The notes under the pieces: model-generated
Database searches by the model: none
Told to the model about the DNA's origin: nothing
Seen by the model: the letters and a program-made list of their open reading frames with translations, nothing else
In this document: positions 52,901 to 60,854 of the stretch, piece by piece
How the letters are laid out: each line of letters begins with the position of its first letter
Position numbering within the stretch: position 1 is the stretch's first letter
Translations under genes and position numbers: made by a program
Assembly (NCBI GenBank): GCA_035275065.1
Contig: DATENM010000066.1
Span: forward strand, 1 to 64,000
From: Blastocatellia bacterium
GTDB lineage: Bacteria; Acidobacteriota; Blastocatellia; UBA7656
Length of the DNA: 64,000 nt
Direction of reading: 5' to 3'

Positions 52901-54750
52901 TTAATGGTGTGCGATGCCCACAGCGATTCGACGCCGAGCAGGTTGTGATAGACCAGCGGCGTCATCAGCTTGTCGCCGAGCGTGTCGAGCTTCTGGCTCG
53001 TGCCATTCTGCGGCACAAGAGAGCTGGTCGAGGTGAAGGCGTCAACGAAGTTGTCGACGGTCGTCGTGCCGTTCGGCGTGTGCGTTGCCCCGACCCCTAA
53101 AGTGGAATTCGCAGGGGTCGCAAAGTCAACATGGAAGCGCCAGGTGTAGACTTTATTTAGAATCGTGCCCCCGGTTGCCGGGCTATCGATTGCCATAAAG
53201 TATTCAGCCGCGCCTGCCGGTGGTGTGCTGCCGGTGCGGAAGGTCGCCGGCACCAGGCTGTAGGTATCGCCCAGAGCCGCCGGCAAGATCGTGAAGGCGA
53301 CCGCACCGGCTGCGGGCGCGCCCGTGCCATTAATCATCTGGCTGCGGTTGAGCGCGTAGACGCGCACGCCCTGGAAATCATCGTTCTGATCGAACAGATT
53401 CACCGAGAAGTAGTAAGCATCGGGCCACAATCCGAACTTCGGATAATCGCCGAGCCATGTCGGATTTGATGGATCAACCTGTACCGCGTATAACCACCAG
53501 CCCCCCGAAACCGGGTCGGCGGTCTTCGACACGCCAACGCATTGATAATTGACGCTGCCGCTCCCAGTGAAGGCAAAATCGCTGATCACCCAGCGGTTGG
53601 CGATATGGTCATACAGGATGAAGCCATCGCCTTCATTCTGATTGTTGCCGCAGGGGGTGCTGGTTCCGAGCGCCGAAAAGAATGAATTGAAGTTCGTCGG
53701 CCCGGACAGCGTCGTGCCACTCTTGTTGTAGATTTGAATCGATGAGTTGACGGAAAGGATGTAATGATTCGGCCCGACATCGCCGTGGGTGTCCGGCGGC
53801 AGACAAGCGCAAGAGCTATTGAATTGGTTTATTCCATCAAACGACACAGATGTCGCAGGCATGCTCGAAAGCGCTTGCGGCCTGAACGTCAGCTCAGGGT
53901 CATCCATGCCCTGAGCCTGCTGATTCGGCACCATCGGGTGACGCGTCCGGCGCACCTCGTCTTCCTCGCCCTTTCCGGGAATGTTGGCCAGTTGCCTGAG
54001 GTCGAGGTCTTGTGATACCGGCCCGACCATCTGGACGACTTCGGGGCCGCTGGGGCGCTCGCCTTGCGCGGCGACGCGCTCGCCCTGCGCGGCTTGCGAT
54101 GATTGCCCGGACTCCTGTGCGCCATTGGCGCGGTGCATGCGGCGTCCGCCCGCCGCGCCCGCATGCGGTTCTTTGGATTCGTCATCGGCAAACACTTCGC
54201 GGGCAGACGCTTCGCGCTCGGCAATCAGGCTCGGCTCAACCGTTGATATGGACGTGGCGGGCGCGACGGGCGCGGGCGGCGTCACGTTGAAAGGCGTCAC
54301 GGCGGGCGTCATCAGCCGCAACGGCAAGGGGTCAACTTCAGCGCCCGCGGTTTCTATTTTAGCCGCCGGAGGCTGAGCGTCCGGCGCGTCATCTTTGAGC
54401 GCAACCGCAGCCGGCGTGATGGCGCGAAGTCGCAGCTTGACGCGCTTCGAGATGACCCGCGCGCCGGTTTGCGGGCCGGCCTGTGGCTTCATCGTAGCCA
54501 CAGCCGTTGGCCTGGCGTCGCTTGCCGCCGGTGCAGCGGCTTGCGCGGCGGGCGGCGATTGTTCCGCCACGCCGGTTGCCGGCAATTGGGTTACGGCTGC
54601 CGCATCATGCCGATTCAGTCGCGCCGCCCGCAGCCACATAGCGCCGACGATCAAAGCAATCAGGCAAAGGGCGGCGGCCAGCCGCCGGGCCAGCGCTTTC
54701 GCGGTCGTTGACGAAGCGGGCGGCAGGGTGCGCCCCGGTTTGCTCCTCAT
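49963..54750 (-). CDS. Giant membrane-anchored gingipain-like (C25) cysteine peptidase protein
   Basis: This 1595-residue protein has a hydrophobic span at residues about 24-45 and a Pro/Ala/Gln-rich disordered region to about 280. A large beta-rich region follows (GDVGPNHYILSVNSSIQIYNKSG, then an Fn3-like FNASRAADGRVLLQWNSS). A C-terminal C25 domain runs from about 1230, with catalytic H1472 (NYVGHGN) and C1505 (MMTCLNGYF). Gingipain-type enzymes cut after Arg or Lys, but specificity is not visible. The C-terminus ends right after the domain (WILLGDPTMKL) without a type IX sorting tail. It is probably surface or periplasmic. Confidence 0.8.
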   Translation of the reverse strand: MRSKPGRTLPPASSTTAKALARRLAAALCLIALIVGAMWLRAARLNRHDAAAVTQLPATGVAEQSPPAAQAAAPAASDARPTAVATMKPQAGPQTGARVISKRVKLRLRAITPAAVALKDDAPDAQPPAAKIETAGAEVDPLPLRLMTPAVTPFNVTPPAPVAPATSISTVEPSLIAEREASAREVFADDESKEPHAGAAGGRRMHRANGAQESGQSSQAAQGERVAAQGERPSGPEVVQMVGPVSQDLDLRQLANIPGKGEEDEVRRTRHPMVPNQQAQGMDDPELTFRPQALSSMPATSVSFDGINQFNSSCACLPPDTHGDVGPNHYILSVNSSIQIYNKSGTTLSGPTNFNSFFSALGTSTPCGNNQNEGDGFILYDHIANRWVISDFAFTGSGSVNYQCVGVSKTADPVSGGWWLYAVQVDPSNPTWLGDYPKFGLWPDAYYFSVNLFDQNDDFQGVRVYALNRSQMINGTGAPAAGAVAFTILPAALGDTYSLVPATFRTGSTPPAGAAEYFMAIDSPATGGTILNKVYTWRFHVDFATPANSTLGVGATHTPNGTTTVDNFVDAFTSTSSLVPQNGTSQKLDTLGDKLMTPLVYHNLLGVESLWASHTINNNQNGTGPTAIRWYQFNVTGGTIPATPLQQQTFNNGADGLWRFMPSIAVDALGNMSIGYMTSSSTTEPSITYAGRLVSDPLNTLGQGEAQLIAGGGHQTSASGRWGDYSSLSIDPSDNCTFWHANEYYSATSTSSWKTRVGAFKFPTCSGGTQAKVKTFNASRAADGRVLLQWNSSVEVDNLGYHVYREQNGVRTRITPQLVGGSALLVGPGKSLLSGHSYSWADTPPAGAARYWLEDVDLNGKSTWHGPFVATATPAKNSAAGLGQSLMLSQLGLRESMLVSGTISQAAVNAAPLAPLTPVALKAQSALAARPAVKMAIKQEGFYRVTQAELVAAGLDPRVDPRSLQLFVDGVEQPIKVRGEQDGRFDAGDAIEFYATGLDVASTDTRVYWLAAGDAMGKRINTAVAKGKPAVASDFPYTIERKDRSVYFTVLRNGEGENFFGATVSGQPLDQSLWVQHLAAKKNDTATVEVSLQGLTHLPHTVALQLNGAEIGTLDFTGQSAGKTSLAIPASLLKEGENHVQLVARGGPSDVSLLDAIRITYPHSFVADNNALRLTAQGGQQVSIAGFTGAAVRLIDVTDANAVQEIQGAVSGGKGGYAITAAVPGAGERRLLALSDSQIKKPVTTTANQPSRWRRAANGADLLIFTRRDFAAALQPLVALRQSQGLSVAVVDVEDVYDEFSFGNKTPQALKDFVSYAASHWKQAPRFLLLAGSASYDARNYLGFGDSDVVPTKLIDTAEMETASDDWFADIADDGLARLAVGRLPARTPTEAAALVAKIIAYEHSSPAREATLVADANDGFNFETAARQLATLMPDTLKVNQIARGAGDSTARGELLAALSRGQKVVNYVGHGNVNLWRGDLLTNEDASRLTNADHLPLFVMMTCLNGYFIDPALDSLGGSLLKAERGGAVAVWASSGITGPADQAQMNQQLYRLLFGDAGLRMGEAVTKAKAAISDRDVRRTWILLGDPTMKLR

Positions 54751-55098
54751 GATCTACAATCCTTTCGTTTCCAAAGCTGCCGCCTTGCCGCCGCAGCCTT
54801 CGGCGCGTGTCGCCATGTGCTAAGTAGGGAGGTGCTTAGAACAGGAGCCTGATTAAAATTCCACTTATTAAGATAGGGGCGCTACTACAACCCTGTTGAG
54901 CGCGCCTGGCGCTCTCTTTATGCCCCTTCGGCACACTGAGGGGGTGATCGCCGCCAGCTTTTACAAAGCTCGTGGGTTACGCCTCATTGCGCTTCAGGGG
55001 TCATGAAGAATTGCTCAACCGGACGAAGAAATTTTATTTCAAGGTTGAGGACAGGTCAAGCGTGGCGACAGCAGACGCCGCGATGGTTGCCGGATTTC
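54751..55098. other. Intergenic region before pyrE with no gene
   Basis: The region lies between the divergent C25 and pyrE genes. It includes an AT-richer patch (about 54850-54880) that may hold the C25 promoter. The open frames here have no coding character, and I see no convincing repeat or RNA. Confidence 0.5.
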
Positions 55099-55127
55099 TT
55101 GAATCCGCCACGGCGAGACCCTATAAT
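55099..55127 (+). promoter_or_regulatory. Strong sigma70-like promoter for pyrE
   Basis: TTGAAT (55099-55104) and a perfect TATAAT (55122-55127) are 17 bases apart. The resulting leader to the ATG at 55229 would be about 95 bases, with no clear attenuator stem. Confidence 0.75.
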
Positions 55128-55228
55128 GCGGCTTCAATGCAGTCGGTGGCATTGCATTGCATTTCAGAGCGCGAACGTCATCCAGACCTTACACCATACG
55201 GGCGTTCGACGGCTCAACAGGAGGTCGT

Positions 55229-55843
55229 ATGCTCGTTCCCAAACCGCAACTCATCCCTTCCGCCGATCAGGTCGAGGCGCTGTTGAAACAGACCGGCGCG
55301 TTGCGCGAAGGCCACTTCGAGTTTCCCACAGGCTTTCATTCGACGCATTACTTTCAGATGCCGCTGGCGATGCGCTATCACGACAACGCCCGCGTCCTCA
55401 ATGTCGCGCTGTCGCGCTTGCTGCGCCGCGAGCCCGAAGTATTGGCGGCGCTGCCCAGTTGCGCCATCGTCGCGCCGGCAGCGGGCGGCATCCCGGTCGC
55501 CTTCGGCATCCGCGCCGCGCTCAACGCCGACCAGATTTTCTGGGCCGAAAAGACCGAAAGACGCTACCACTTCCGCCAGTACCTCGACGCCCGCGGCATC
55601 AAATGCATCCTGGTTGACGACATCGTGCGCTCGGGCCGCGTCATCACCGAGATGCTGGCGTTGATCAAGGAAGTCGGCGCCGAAGTCGTCGCCATCGGCT
55701 CGCTGGTGCAGTTCAAAGACGCGCATATCGATACCGGCGGCATCCCCTATTATTCGCTGCTCAACGTTGACACGCAGTTCCACTCGCCCGGCGATTGCCC
55801 GAGCTGTAAGGCGAACCAGCCGATTGAAAAAGTCTGGTACTGA
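55229..55843 (+). CDS. pyrE: Orotate phosphoribosyltransferase
   Basis: This 204-residue enzyme joins orotate and PRPP to OMP in pyrimidine synthesis. The PRPP loop is KCILVDDIVRSGRVITEML. VAPAAGGIPVAFG and AEKTERRYHFRQYL with the flexible-loop Arg precede it. The C-terminal CPSCKANQPIEKVWY is seen in a subset of bacterial PyrE proteins. ATG 55229 has a perfect AGGAGG 4 bases upstream and sits about 100 bases from a strong promoter. Confidence 0.93.
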   Translation: MLVPKPQLIPSADQVEALLKQTGALREGHFEFPTGFHSTHYFQMPLAMRYHDNARVLNVALSRLLRREPEVLAALPSCAIVAPAAGGIPVAFGIRAALNADQIFWAEKTERRYHFRQYLDARGIKCILVDDIVRSGRVITEMLALIKEVGAEVVAIGSLVQFKDAHIDTGGIPYYSLLNVDTQFHSPGDCPSCKANQPIEKVWY

Positions 55844-55845
55844 TT

Positions 55846-55873
55846 GGGTGCCGGGTGCCGGGTGTCGGGTGTC
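55846..55873. repeat. Tandem heptamer GGGTGCC/GGGTGTC
   Basis: Four 7-base units (two GGGTGCC, two GGGTGTC) start 3 bases after the pyrE stop. A partly complementary CCCCAACACCCA lies near 55900, so this is a weaker member of the inverted-word group. Confidence 0.7.
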
Positions 55874-55934
55874 AGGCCAGATCACGCGGCGCTTTCTTCC
55901 CCAACACCCATCACCTCTCGGAAAGGTAAATGTT

Positions 55935-56834
55935 ATGCAGAAACTCTGGACGCGCTCACTGAGACGGCAGGCGCTGCTTACGGCGCTGCTTTTTGTAGCC
56001 TCCGTTACAACTTTCGCGCAGGCCGCGGCCCAGCCTGCCGATAAGACGGCGACCGTCTACGGCGCCAAGATTCATTACCTGGAATCCGGCAGCGGCCCGG
56101 CGGTGATTCTGCTGCACGGGCTCGGCGGCGACTCCTCGAACTGGGCGACGACCGTAGCGCCGCTGGCGGCGAAGTTCCGCGTCATCGTCCCCGACCAGAT
56201 CGGCTTCGGGCGCTCGGACAAGCCGATGCTCAATTACCGCGTCGCCACGCTGGTCGATTTCCTCGACGGCTTCATGAAGCAAGTCGGCATCGAGCGCGCT
56301 TCGCTGGTCGGCAATTCGCTCGGCGGGTTTACGGCGGCGGCTTACGCGCTGGCGCACCCGGAAAAAGTAGACCGCCTGGTGCTCGTCGATGCCGCGGGCT
56401 TTGCCATGCCGAAAGACTTTGACCCGCGCACGCTGAGCGCGCTGAACCCTTCGACCCGCGAGCAGGCGAAGACCATCCTCTCGATGATCTTCTACAACAA
56501 GGCACTCAGCAGCGACATAGCGGTTGACACGATGCTAACCCGACGCGTCACGGCGGGCGACGGCTACACCATTCAGCGCTTCATCGATTCGATTGCTCAT
56601 GGTGAAGACGTGCTGGACGGGCGGCTGGGCGGCATCAAGCAACCGACGCTGATCCTCTGGGGCAGGGAAGACCAGTTGACGCCAATGTGGATGGCCGAGC
56701 GCTTCAAGAAAGAGATTGCCGGCTCAGAGCTGGTAGTCCTTGATAAATGCGGCCATGTGCCGCAGCTCGAAAAGGCCGCCGAGTTCAACGCCGCCGTCAT
56801 GAAGTTCCTGAGCGGCGAGATGGCCAACAAATAG
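55935..56834 (+). CDS. Secreted alpha/beta hydrolase
   Basis: This 299-residue protein has a signal peptide (RQALLTALLFVASVTTFAQAAAQ). The fold has the oxyanion HGLGGDSSNW, nucleophile Ser in VGNSLGGFTAA, Asp in LILWGREDQLTP and His in DKCGHVPQLEK. The cap between is small. This resembles haloalkane dehalogenase/carboxylesterase-like or C-C bond hydrolases, but the Ser nucleophile favours an esterase. ATG 55935 follows AAAGG. It may be co-transcribed with pyrE. Confidence 0.85.
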   Translation: MQKLWTRSLRRQALLTALLFVASVTTFAQAAAQPADKTATVYGAKIHYLESGSGPAVILLHGLGGDSSNWATTVAPLAAKFRVIVPDQIGFGRSDKPMLNYRVATLVDFLDGFMKQVGIERASLVGNSLGGFTAAAYALAHPEKVDRLVLVDAAGFAMPKDFDPRTLSALNPSTREQAKTILSMIFYNKALSSDIAVDTMLTRRVTAGDGYTIQRFIDSIAHGEDVLDGRLGGIKQPTLILWGREDQLTPMWMAERFKKEIAGSELVVLDKCGHVPQLEKAAEFNAAVMKFLSGEMANK

Positions 56835-56854
56835 AGCGCCCCGCGGTTTTGGCT

Positions 56855-57988
56855 TTAGCTTAAGAAGGCCCGCTTGGGTAGCAGCACGGCGCGCTCGATC
56901 TCGAAGACTTTTTCGTCGAAGCTGTCAGTGAATAAATCCACGCCGTCTTTGATGAGGGCGGCGGGTCGCCGATTCTTCACACCGACCAGGTGGAACCTGA
57001 CGACGCCGGCGCGCGCGCTGTGATCGCGTGTGTCGGTGACCCGCGAGGCGGCATAGATCGTGTCGCCGCCCAGCACAGGGTTCGGGTGGCTGCCGCGATC
57101 ATAACCAAGCTCCCATAAGGCGTTGGCCGACGTGTCGCGGCTCGCCAGGCTGGCCGCCCACGCGAAGACCAGGCCGCCTTCGACCACACGAGTACGGGCA
57201 AAGCTGCGCTCACGCGAATAGACTTCATCGAAATGCAGCGGGTGGCTGTTGCGCGTCAGCATCGTCAGTTGCATATGCTCGCTGTGACCGACGGTGCGAC
57301 CGCCGCTGTGTAGAATCACATCGCCGGCGTGAAAATCTTCAAAGAGTCCCGCCGGGCGGCCCGCCCAGCGCGGCGCGCGAATCATCAGGGCCAGCTCTTT
57401 CGGTAGCGGCTCTTTCATCGCCTGCGGCGGCTGACTGAGCGGGCCGCTGGCGCGCGGCGGGTTGGTCGCCGCATGACTGTGCGGCGGGTGTGCGCGGTCT
57501 GCGAGCGTGCCGGTGGGGATCAGCGCCTTGCGCTCGAAGTAGACCAGCGGCAAGCCGTCTTGATTAACCCCGGTCGTGCGAACGTGAATGATGCCGCGAC
57601 CGGGACGCGACGCCGAAAGTCGCGCGCCTAGCACTTCGGACGACGCCGAGAGCGTGTCGCCCGCGTGCGCGGCGTGCGGGAATTTCAAATCCATGTACGC
57701 GAGATGCGCGATGGCCTGCTCCGACACGTCATGCACAGTGAAGCTGAGCGCCAGGTTCAAGAGCAGCAGCGGGTGGACGACGCGGTCGCGGAAGCCGAGA
57801 TCGCGGGCAAAGCGGCGGCTCGAATAGAGCGGGTTGGCATCGAGGAACGACGCCGCGAACATCGCCATCATGCCTTCATCAATCGTCACTTCCCACGGGT
57901 GCTGATAGACCTCGCCGACTTTGAAATCGTCGAGCTTGCGCCCATACTGCGGCTCGATCACGCGCGGCGGTTTTTCCTCTCTGCTCAT
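56855..57988 (-). CDS. MaoC-type double-hotdog dehydratase (mesaconyl-CoA hydratase-like)
   Basis: This 377-residue protein is a tandem of two hotdog domains: MMAMFAASFLDANPLYSS...VHPLLLLNLALS in the first, and HSEHMQLTMLTRNSHPLHFDE...VVEGGLVFAWAASL in the second. The N-H-P-L-H-F hydratase motif is complete in the second half only. Double-hotdog MaoC proteins beside an HpcH/HpaI lyase typically hydrate mesaconyl-CoA to beta-methylmalyl-CoA. AAAGGAA is 5 bases before ATG 57988. The CoA lyase gene ends 14 bases upstream. Confidence 0.82.
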   Translation of the reverse strand: MSREEKPPRVIEPQYGRKLDDFKVGEVYQHPWEVTIDEGMMAMFAASFLDANPLYSSRRFARDLGFRDRVVHPLLLLNLALSFTVHDVSEQAIAHLAYMDLKFPHAAHAGDTLSASSEVLGARLSASRPGRGIIHVRTTGVNQDGLPLVYFERKALIPTGTLADRAHPPHSHAATNPPRASGPLSQPPQAMKEPLPKELALMIRAPRWAGRPAGLFEDFHAGDVILHSGGRTVGHSEHMQLTMLTRNSHPLHFDEVYSRERSFARTRVVEGGLVFAWAASLASRDTSANALWELGYDRGSHPNPVLGGDTIYAASRVTDTRDHSARAGVVRFHLVGVKNRRPAALIKDGVDLFTDSFDEKVFEIERAVLLPKRAFLS

Positions 57989-58002
57989 ACCGTTCCTTTG
58001 CT

Positions 58003-58992
58003 TCAAATCAAGCGCAGCTCGCGCGCCATCGCCTCGTCAATGCGCGAGAGCGCGTAAGCCATCTTCAGGGTGTTGCGGTTGACGCGGTCTGTGGCGCGGT
58101 CGGCCATACGGCCCTCAATCATCACAGCGCCGCGCCCCTCGGCCTCGGCTTCTAAAAATCGGCGGGCCTCTTCAATGGCGCGGCTGATCTCGTCGTCGGG
58201 AACCTGGAAAATCTCGACCGCCATCGCGGTCTGCTCGGGGATGCCCGTCCACTTGCCGGCAAAGCCGAAGTCGCGGGCGTAGAGCGCATCGCGGCGAAAC
58301 TCTTCGAGGGCGGCGCGGCGCTCGGTTTCACTCTTGTCGCGCGTCGGGTAGTTGGTCGTCATCTCGGCGATGGCCGGAATGCCGGCGGCGGCTGCCGCCT
58401 TCACTACCCGCCCGCGCACCTGATCGATGAGCGGGTGGTCGTAGCGATAACTCGACCCTCGCAATCCCAGGCTCGCCCAGTAATCATAGGTGCCCAGCAC
58501 CAGGCCGACCAGGCGCTTCGAGGCGAAGGCGATTTTAAATACATTCTCTTCGGCGCGCGCCGATTCGATCAACGCTTCGATGCGGATGCGGCCCGCCGGC
58601 AGGCCGTAGCGCTGCTCAAGCGCCGTGAGCGCCGCGTCAATCGAGCGCACTTCGTCGGCGTCTTCGATCTTCGGATAGATCAAGCCGTCAAGCTTCGCGC
58701 CGGCATGCTCGACGATCACCGCGACGTCTTCGTGCGCCGGGTCCAGCTCGACGCCGCGCGGGCGGAAGAAGCGCAAGCGGCGGCCCCAGTCCAGCTCGTT
58801 GAAAGCGCGAATGATGTTGGCGCGCCCCTGTTCAAGCAGCTCAGGATTATCGCGCGGGATTGAGTCTTCAAGGTCGAGCATCACGAGGTTGGCTTGCGAG
58901 CGCGTCGCCGCGCCTTCGACATACTTCCAGACGGTCGCAGGCGTCGTCAGGTGCGCCATCTGTACGAGGTAGCGCGGCTCCAGTTCAATCAT
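58003..58992 (-). CDS. HpcH/HpaI-family CoA ester lyase (CitE/malyl-CoA lyase-like)
   Basis: This 329-residue TIM barrel has VMLDLEDSIPRDN (Mg2+ ligand acid), LIYPKIEDADEV, RIEALIESARAEENVFKI with the metal-binding Glu, and VLGTYDYWASLG. The family cleaves or forms malyl-CoA, beta-methylmalyl-CoA or citramalyl-CoA. With the MaoC gene downstream it suggests interconversion of mesaconyl-CoA with glyoxylate plus propionyl-CoA. AGGAGAG precedes ATG 58992, and the longer open frame upstream is non-homologous. No ethylmalonyl-CoA genes are in the window. Confidence 0.83.
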   Translation of the reverse strand: MIELEPRYLVQMAHLTTPATVWKYVEGAATRSQANLVMLDLEDSIPRDNPELLEQGRANIIRAFNELDWGRRLRFFRPRGVELDPAHEDVAVIVEHAGAKLDGLIYPKIEDADEVRSIDAALTALEQRYGLPAGRIRIEALIESARAEENVFKIAFASKRLVGLVLGTYDYWASLGLRGSSYRYDHPLIDQVRGRVVKAAAAAGIPAIAEMTTNYPTRDKSETERRAALEEFRRDALYARDFGFAGKWTGIPEQTAMAVEIFQVPDDEISRAIEEARRFLEAEAEGRGAVMIEGRMADRATDRVNRNTLKMAYALSRIDEAMARELRLI

Positions 58993-59058
58993 GCGTCTCT
59001 CCTGTCTGTGAGCGGGGTTGCGCCGTGGATTGTAGCAGAAGCCGCGTAAGAAGGCTTG

Positions 59059-59119
59059 TTTGGAGTGCGCCGACTTGTCGGCGCTATCAAAAAGCGGTGA
59101 CAAGTCACAGCACTCCAAA
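59059..59119. repeat. Cruciform-like repeat with TTTGGAGTGC ends
   Basis: TTTGGAGTGC (59059-59068) and GCACTCCAAA (59110-59119) flank two internal stems: GCCGAC-ttg-TCGGCG-like and GTGAC-aa-GTCAC. It lies in the 299-base gap between the CoA lyase and L,D-transpeptidase genes, where I see no gene. Confidence 0.75.
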
Positions 59120-59291
59120 AAAATTGGCCATGTTCGCTTTGCAAACGTGCGCGTACGGATGCGGTGCGCCGGCTGCCGGCCAGATAGGCCTATGTTCGCT
59201 GATTCGGCGCGACGTTGGGCTGTCGAGGTGTGGCATTCGAGTTGTAAACATGGACGGGGCAGGTGTCTTGTCACTTTCAGGAGGACTGAGA

Positions 59292-60653
59292 ATGGTTTAT
59301 TCATCCAAAAAGCTCCTTGCCTTGATCGCCACGGTTCTCGCGGCGCTCTCGATACAAGCCTGCGGGCCGATGCCTGCGAGTAACTCGAACCAGTCGCCGC
59401 CATCGCAAACGGCAGCGACCGGCAAGCAGGAGCCGGCTATTGAAGCCACGCCGGTCAAGCAAGGCGAGAGCAACTGGCTGGTTGCCACTGGCGACACGGT
59501 GACGCTCAACATCACGGCGCTCGGCGCTAAATCGTCGCGCGTCCTCTACCGCCCGGTTGATGCCGGCGACCACGTCGTGGCGTTGAAGAAGAGCCCGGCG
59601 ACCAACAACGCCGAGGGGGCATTCACGACACAGATCAAGATGTCGCCCGATTTCGCCGGCGAGGTCTGGGCCGAAGTCACTTACAGCGACGGCTCGAAGA
59701 AACAGACGAAGCCGATTCAGCTGTCGTCCGCCGACAACGCCGCCATCGCCGAAGCCCTGGCCAAAGACGCGGCGCACGCCGACGAGTCGGAGCGCGAAGA
59801 CAAGTACACCAACGGCAAGATTCAAACCGCCGCGCTGGTCGAGAATCAACCGGACATCAAGATCACGGTTGACGTGCCGGCGTTTCGCTTGACCCTCTGG
59901 CAGAACGGCAAAGAGGTGAAGACCTATGAGATCGGCGTCGGGCGCAAAGAATTCCCGCTGGCCATCGGCATGCGCCGCGCCACGCAGATCATCTGGAATC
60001 CCGAATGGGTGCCGCCCGACAGCGACTGGGTCGAAGAATCGCACAGCGACGTCGAGCCCGGCGAGCACATTGACGCCGACGACCCGCGCAACCCGCTCGG
60101 CAAAGTCAAAGTCCCGCTCGGCGACGCCTTCCTGATTCATCAGGCGAAGGGGCCCGGCGATCTCGGCCATCTGGTCTCGCACGGCTGCGTTCGCATGCTG
60201 CAAAGCGATCTTTATGATTTGACCGAAAAGATCATGGAAGCGCGCGGCTGGCCGGTGTCGCGGGAGAAGATCGAGCAGACTAAGAACAACACCGACCGCC
60301 TGATCGGCAAACTCAGCCCGCCGCTGCCGGTTGATATCAACTATGACACGCAGGTGATCGAAGGCGGCGTGCTGCGCATCTACCCGGACGTTTACGGCCG
60401 CAACACCAACACGGTCGAGAACCTGCGCGCCGAGCTGCAAAGCTCCGGGGTTGACGCGGCGCGGCTCGACGACGCGACGCTCAAGCAGATGCTCGACCGC
60501 GCCAACGCCAACCAGCTGTTCGCCGTTAACGTCAGCGATCTGTCATCAGGCAATGCGCTCGCCGCCGGCAAGATGGAGCCGCTGACCAGCCAGTCGAAAG
60601 TCGCCAAGCGGCAGCCGGCAGCCGGCAGCTCGCGCCACGCCCGCCGCCGATAG
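59292..60653 (+). CDS. Lipoprotein L,D-transpeptidase (YkuD)
   Basis: This 453-residue protein has a lipobox LSIQAC with the lipidated Cys at 24. Residues about 60-150 look like an Ig-like beta domain (NWLVATGDTVTLNITALG). The YkuD domain at about 195-340 contains FLIHQAKGP and the catalytic LVSHGCVRM. It should cross-link peptidoglycan 3-3 or attach proteins to it in the periplasm. A C-terminal Ala/Asp-rich tail is not conserved. AGGAGG lies 8 bases before ATG 59292. Confidence 0.88.
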   Translation: MVYSSKKLLALIATVLAALSIQACGPMPASNSNQSPPSQTAATGKQEPAIEATPVKQGESNWLVATGDTVTLNITALGAKSSRVLYRPVDAGDHVVALKKSPATNNAEGAFTTQIKMSPDFAGEVWAEVTYSDGSKKQTKPIQLSSADNAAIAEALAKDAAHADESEREDKYTNGKIQTAALVENQPDIKITVDVPAFRLTLWQNGKEVKTYEIGVGRKEFPLAIGMRRATQIIWNPEWVPPDSDWVEESHSDVEPGEHIDADDPRNPLGKVKVPLGDAFLIHQAKGPGDLGHLVSHGCVRMLQSDLYDLTEKIMEARGWPVSREKIEQTKNNTDRLIGKLSPPLPVDINYDTQVIEGGVLRIYPDVYGRNTNTVENLRAELQSSGVDAARLDDATLKQMLDRANANQLFAVNVSDLSSGNALAAGKMEPLTSQSKVAKRQPAAGSSRHARRR

Positions 60654-60673
60654 CCGGTAAAGAAGAAAGAAAA

Positions 60674-60758
60674 ACACGGCGACACGGCGACGCGGAGAGG
60701 GAAAGAGACAGAGGCTAATAGCTTGTCTTCCTTTCACCGCGTCGCCGTGTCGCCGTGT
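60674..60758. repeat. 22-bp inverted repeat of ACACGGCG words
   Basis: ACACGGCGACACGGCGACGCGG (given here by its arms 60674-60695) pairs exactly with 60737-60758. Each arm holds two tandem ACACGGCG units. It lies between the L,D-transpeptidase and SCO1 genes. Confidence 0.92.
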
Positions 60759-60854
60759 CTTTGTGTTGAATCCCCCTCACGGATGTTATGCTTTCGCCCC
60801 GCGATTTGATTTGTCGCCCGCGCCCGGTTAAGACAGAATTGAATCTCAACGCCT

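Noticed and set aside
56855..58992. Claim of a complete ethylmalonyl-CoA pathway
   Set aside because: Only two late-step-like genes are present, and the diagnostic crotonyl-CoA carboxylase/reductase is absent from the window.
58860..59291. N-terminal extension of the L,D-transpeptidase frame
   Set aside because: The extension reads through the antisense of the CoA lyase gene and a repeat. The lipoprotein signal and AGGAGG both support ATG 59292.
58993..59403. N-terminal extension of the CoA lyase frame
   Set aside because: It translates repeat DNA and the antisense of the neighbouring lipoprotein. The lyase fold starts at MIELEPRYL.
60766..60792. Promoter TTGAAT...TATGCT before the SCO1 gene
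   Set aside because: The 15-base spacing is too short for a confident sigma70 call.
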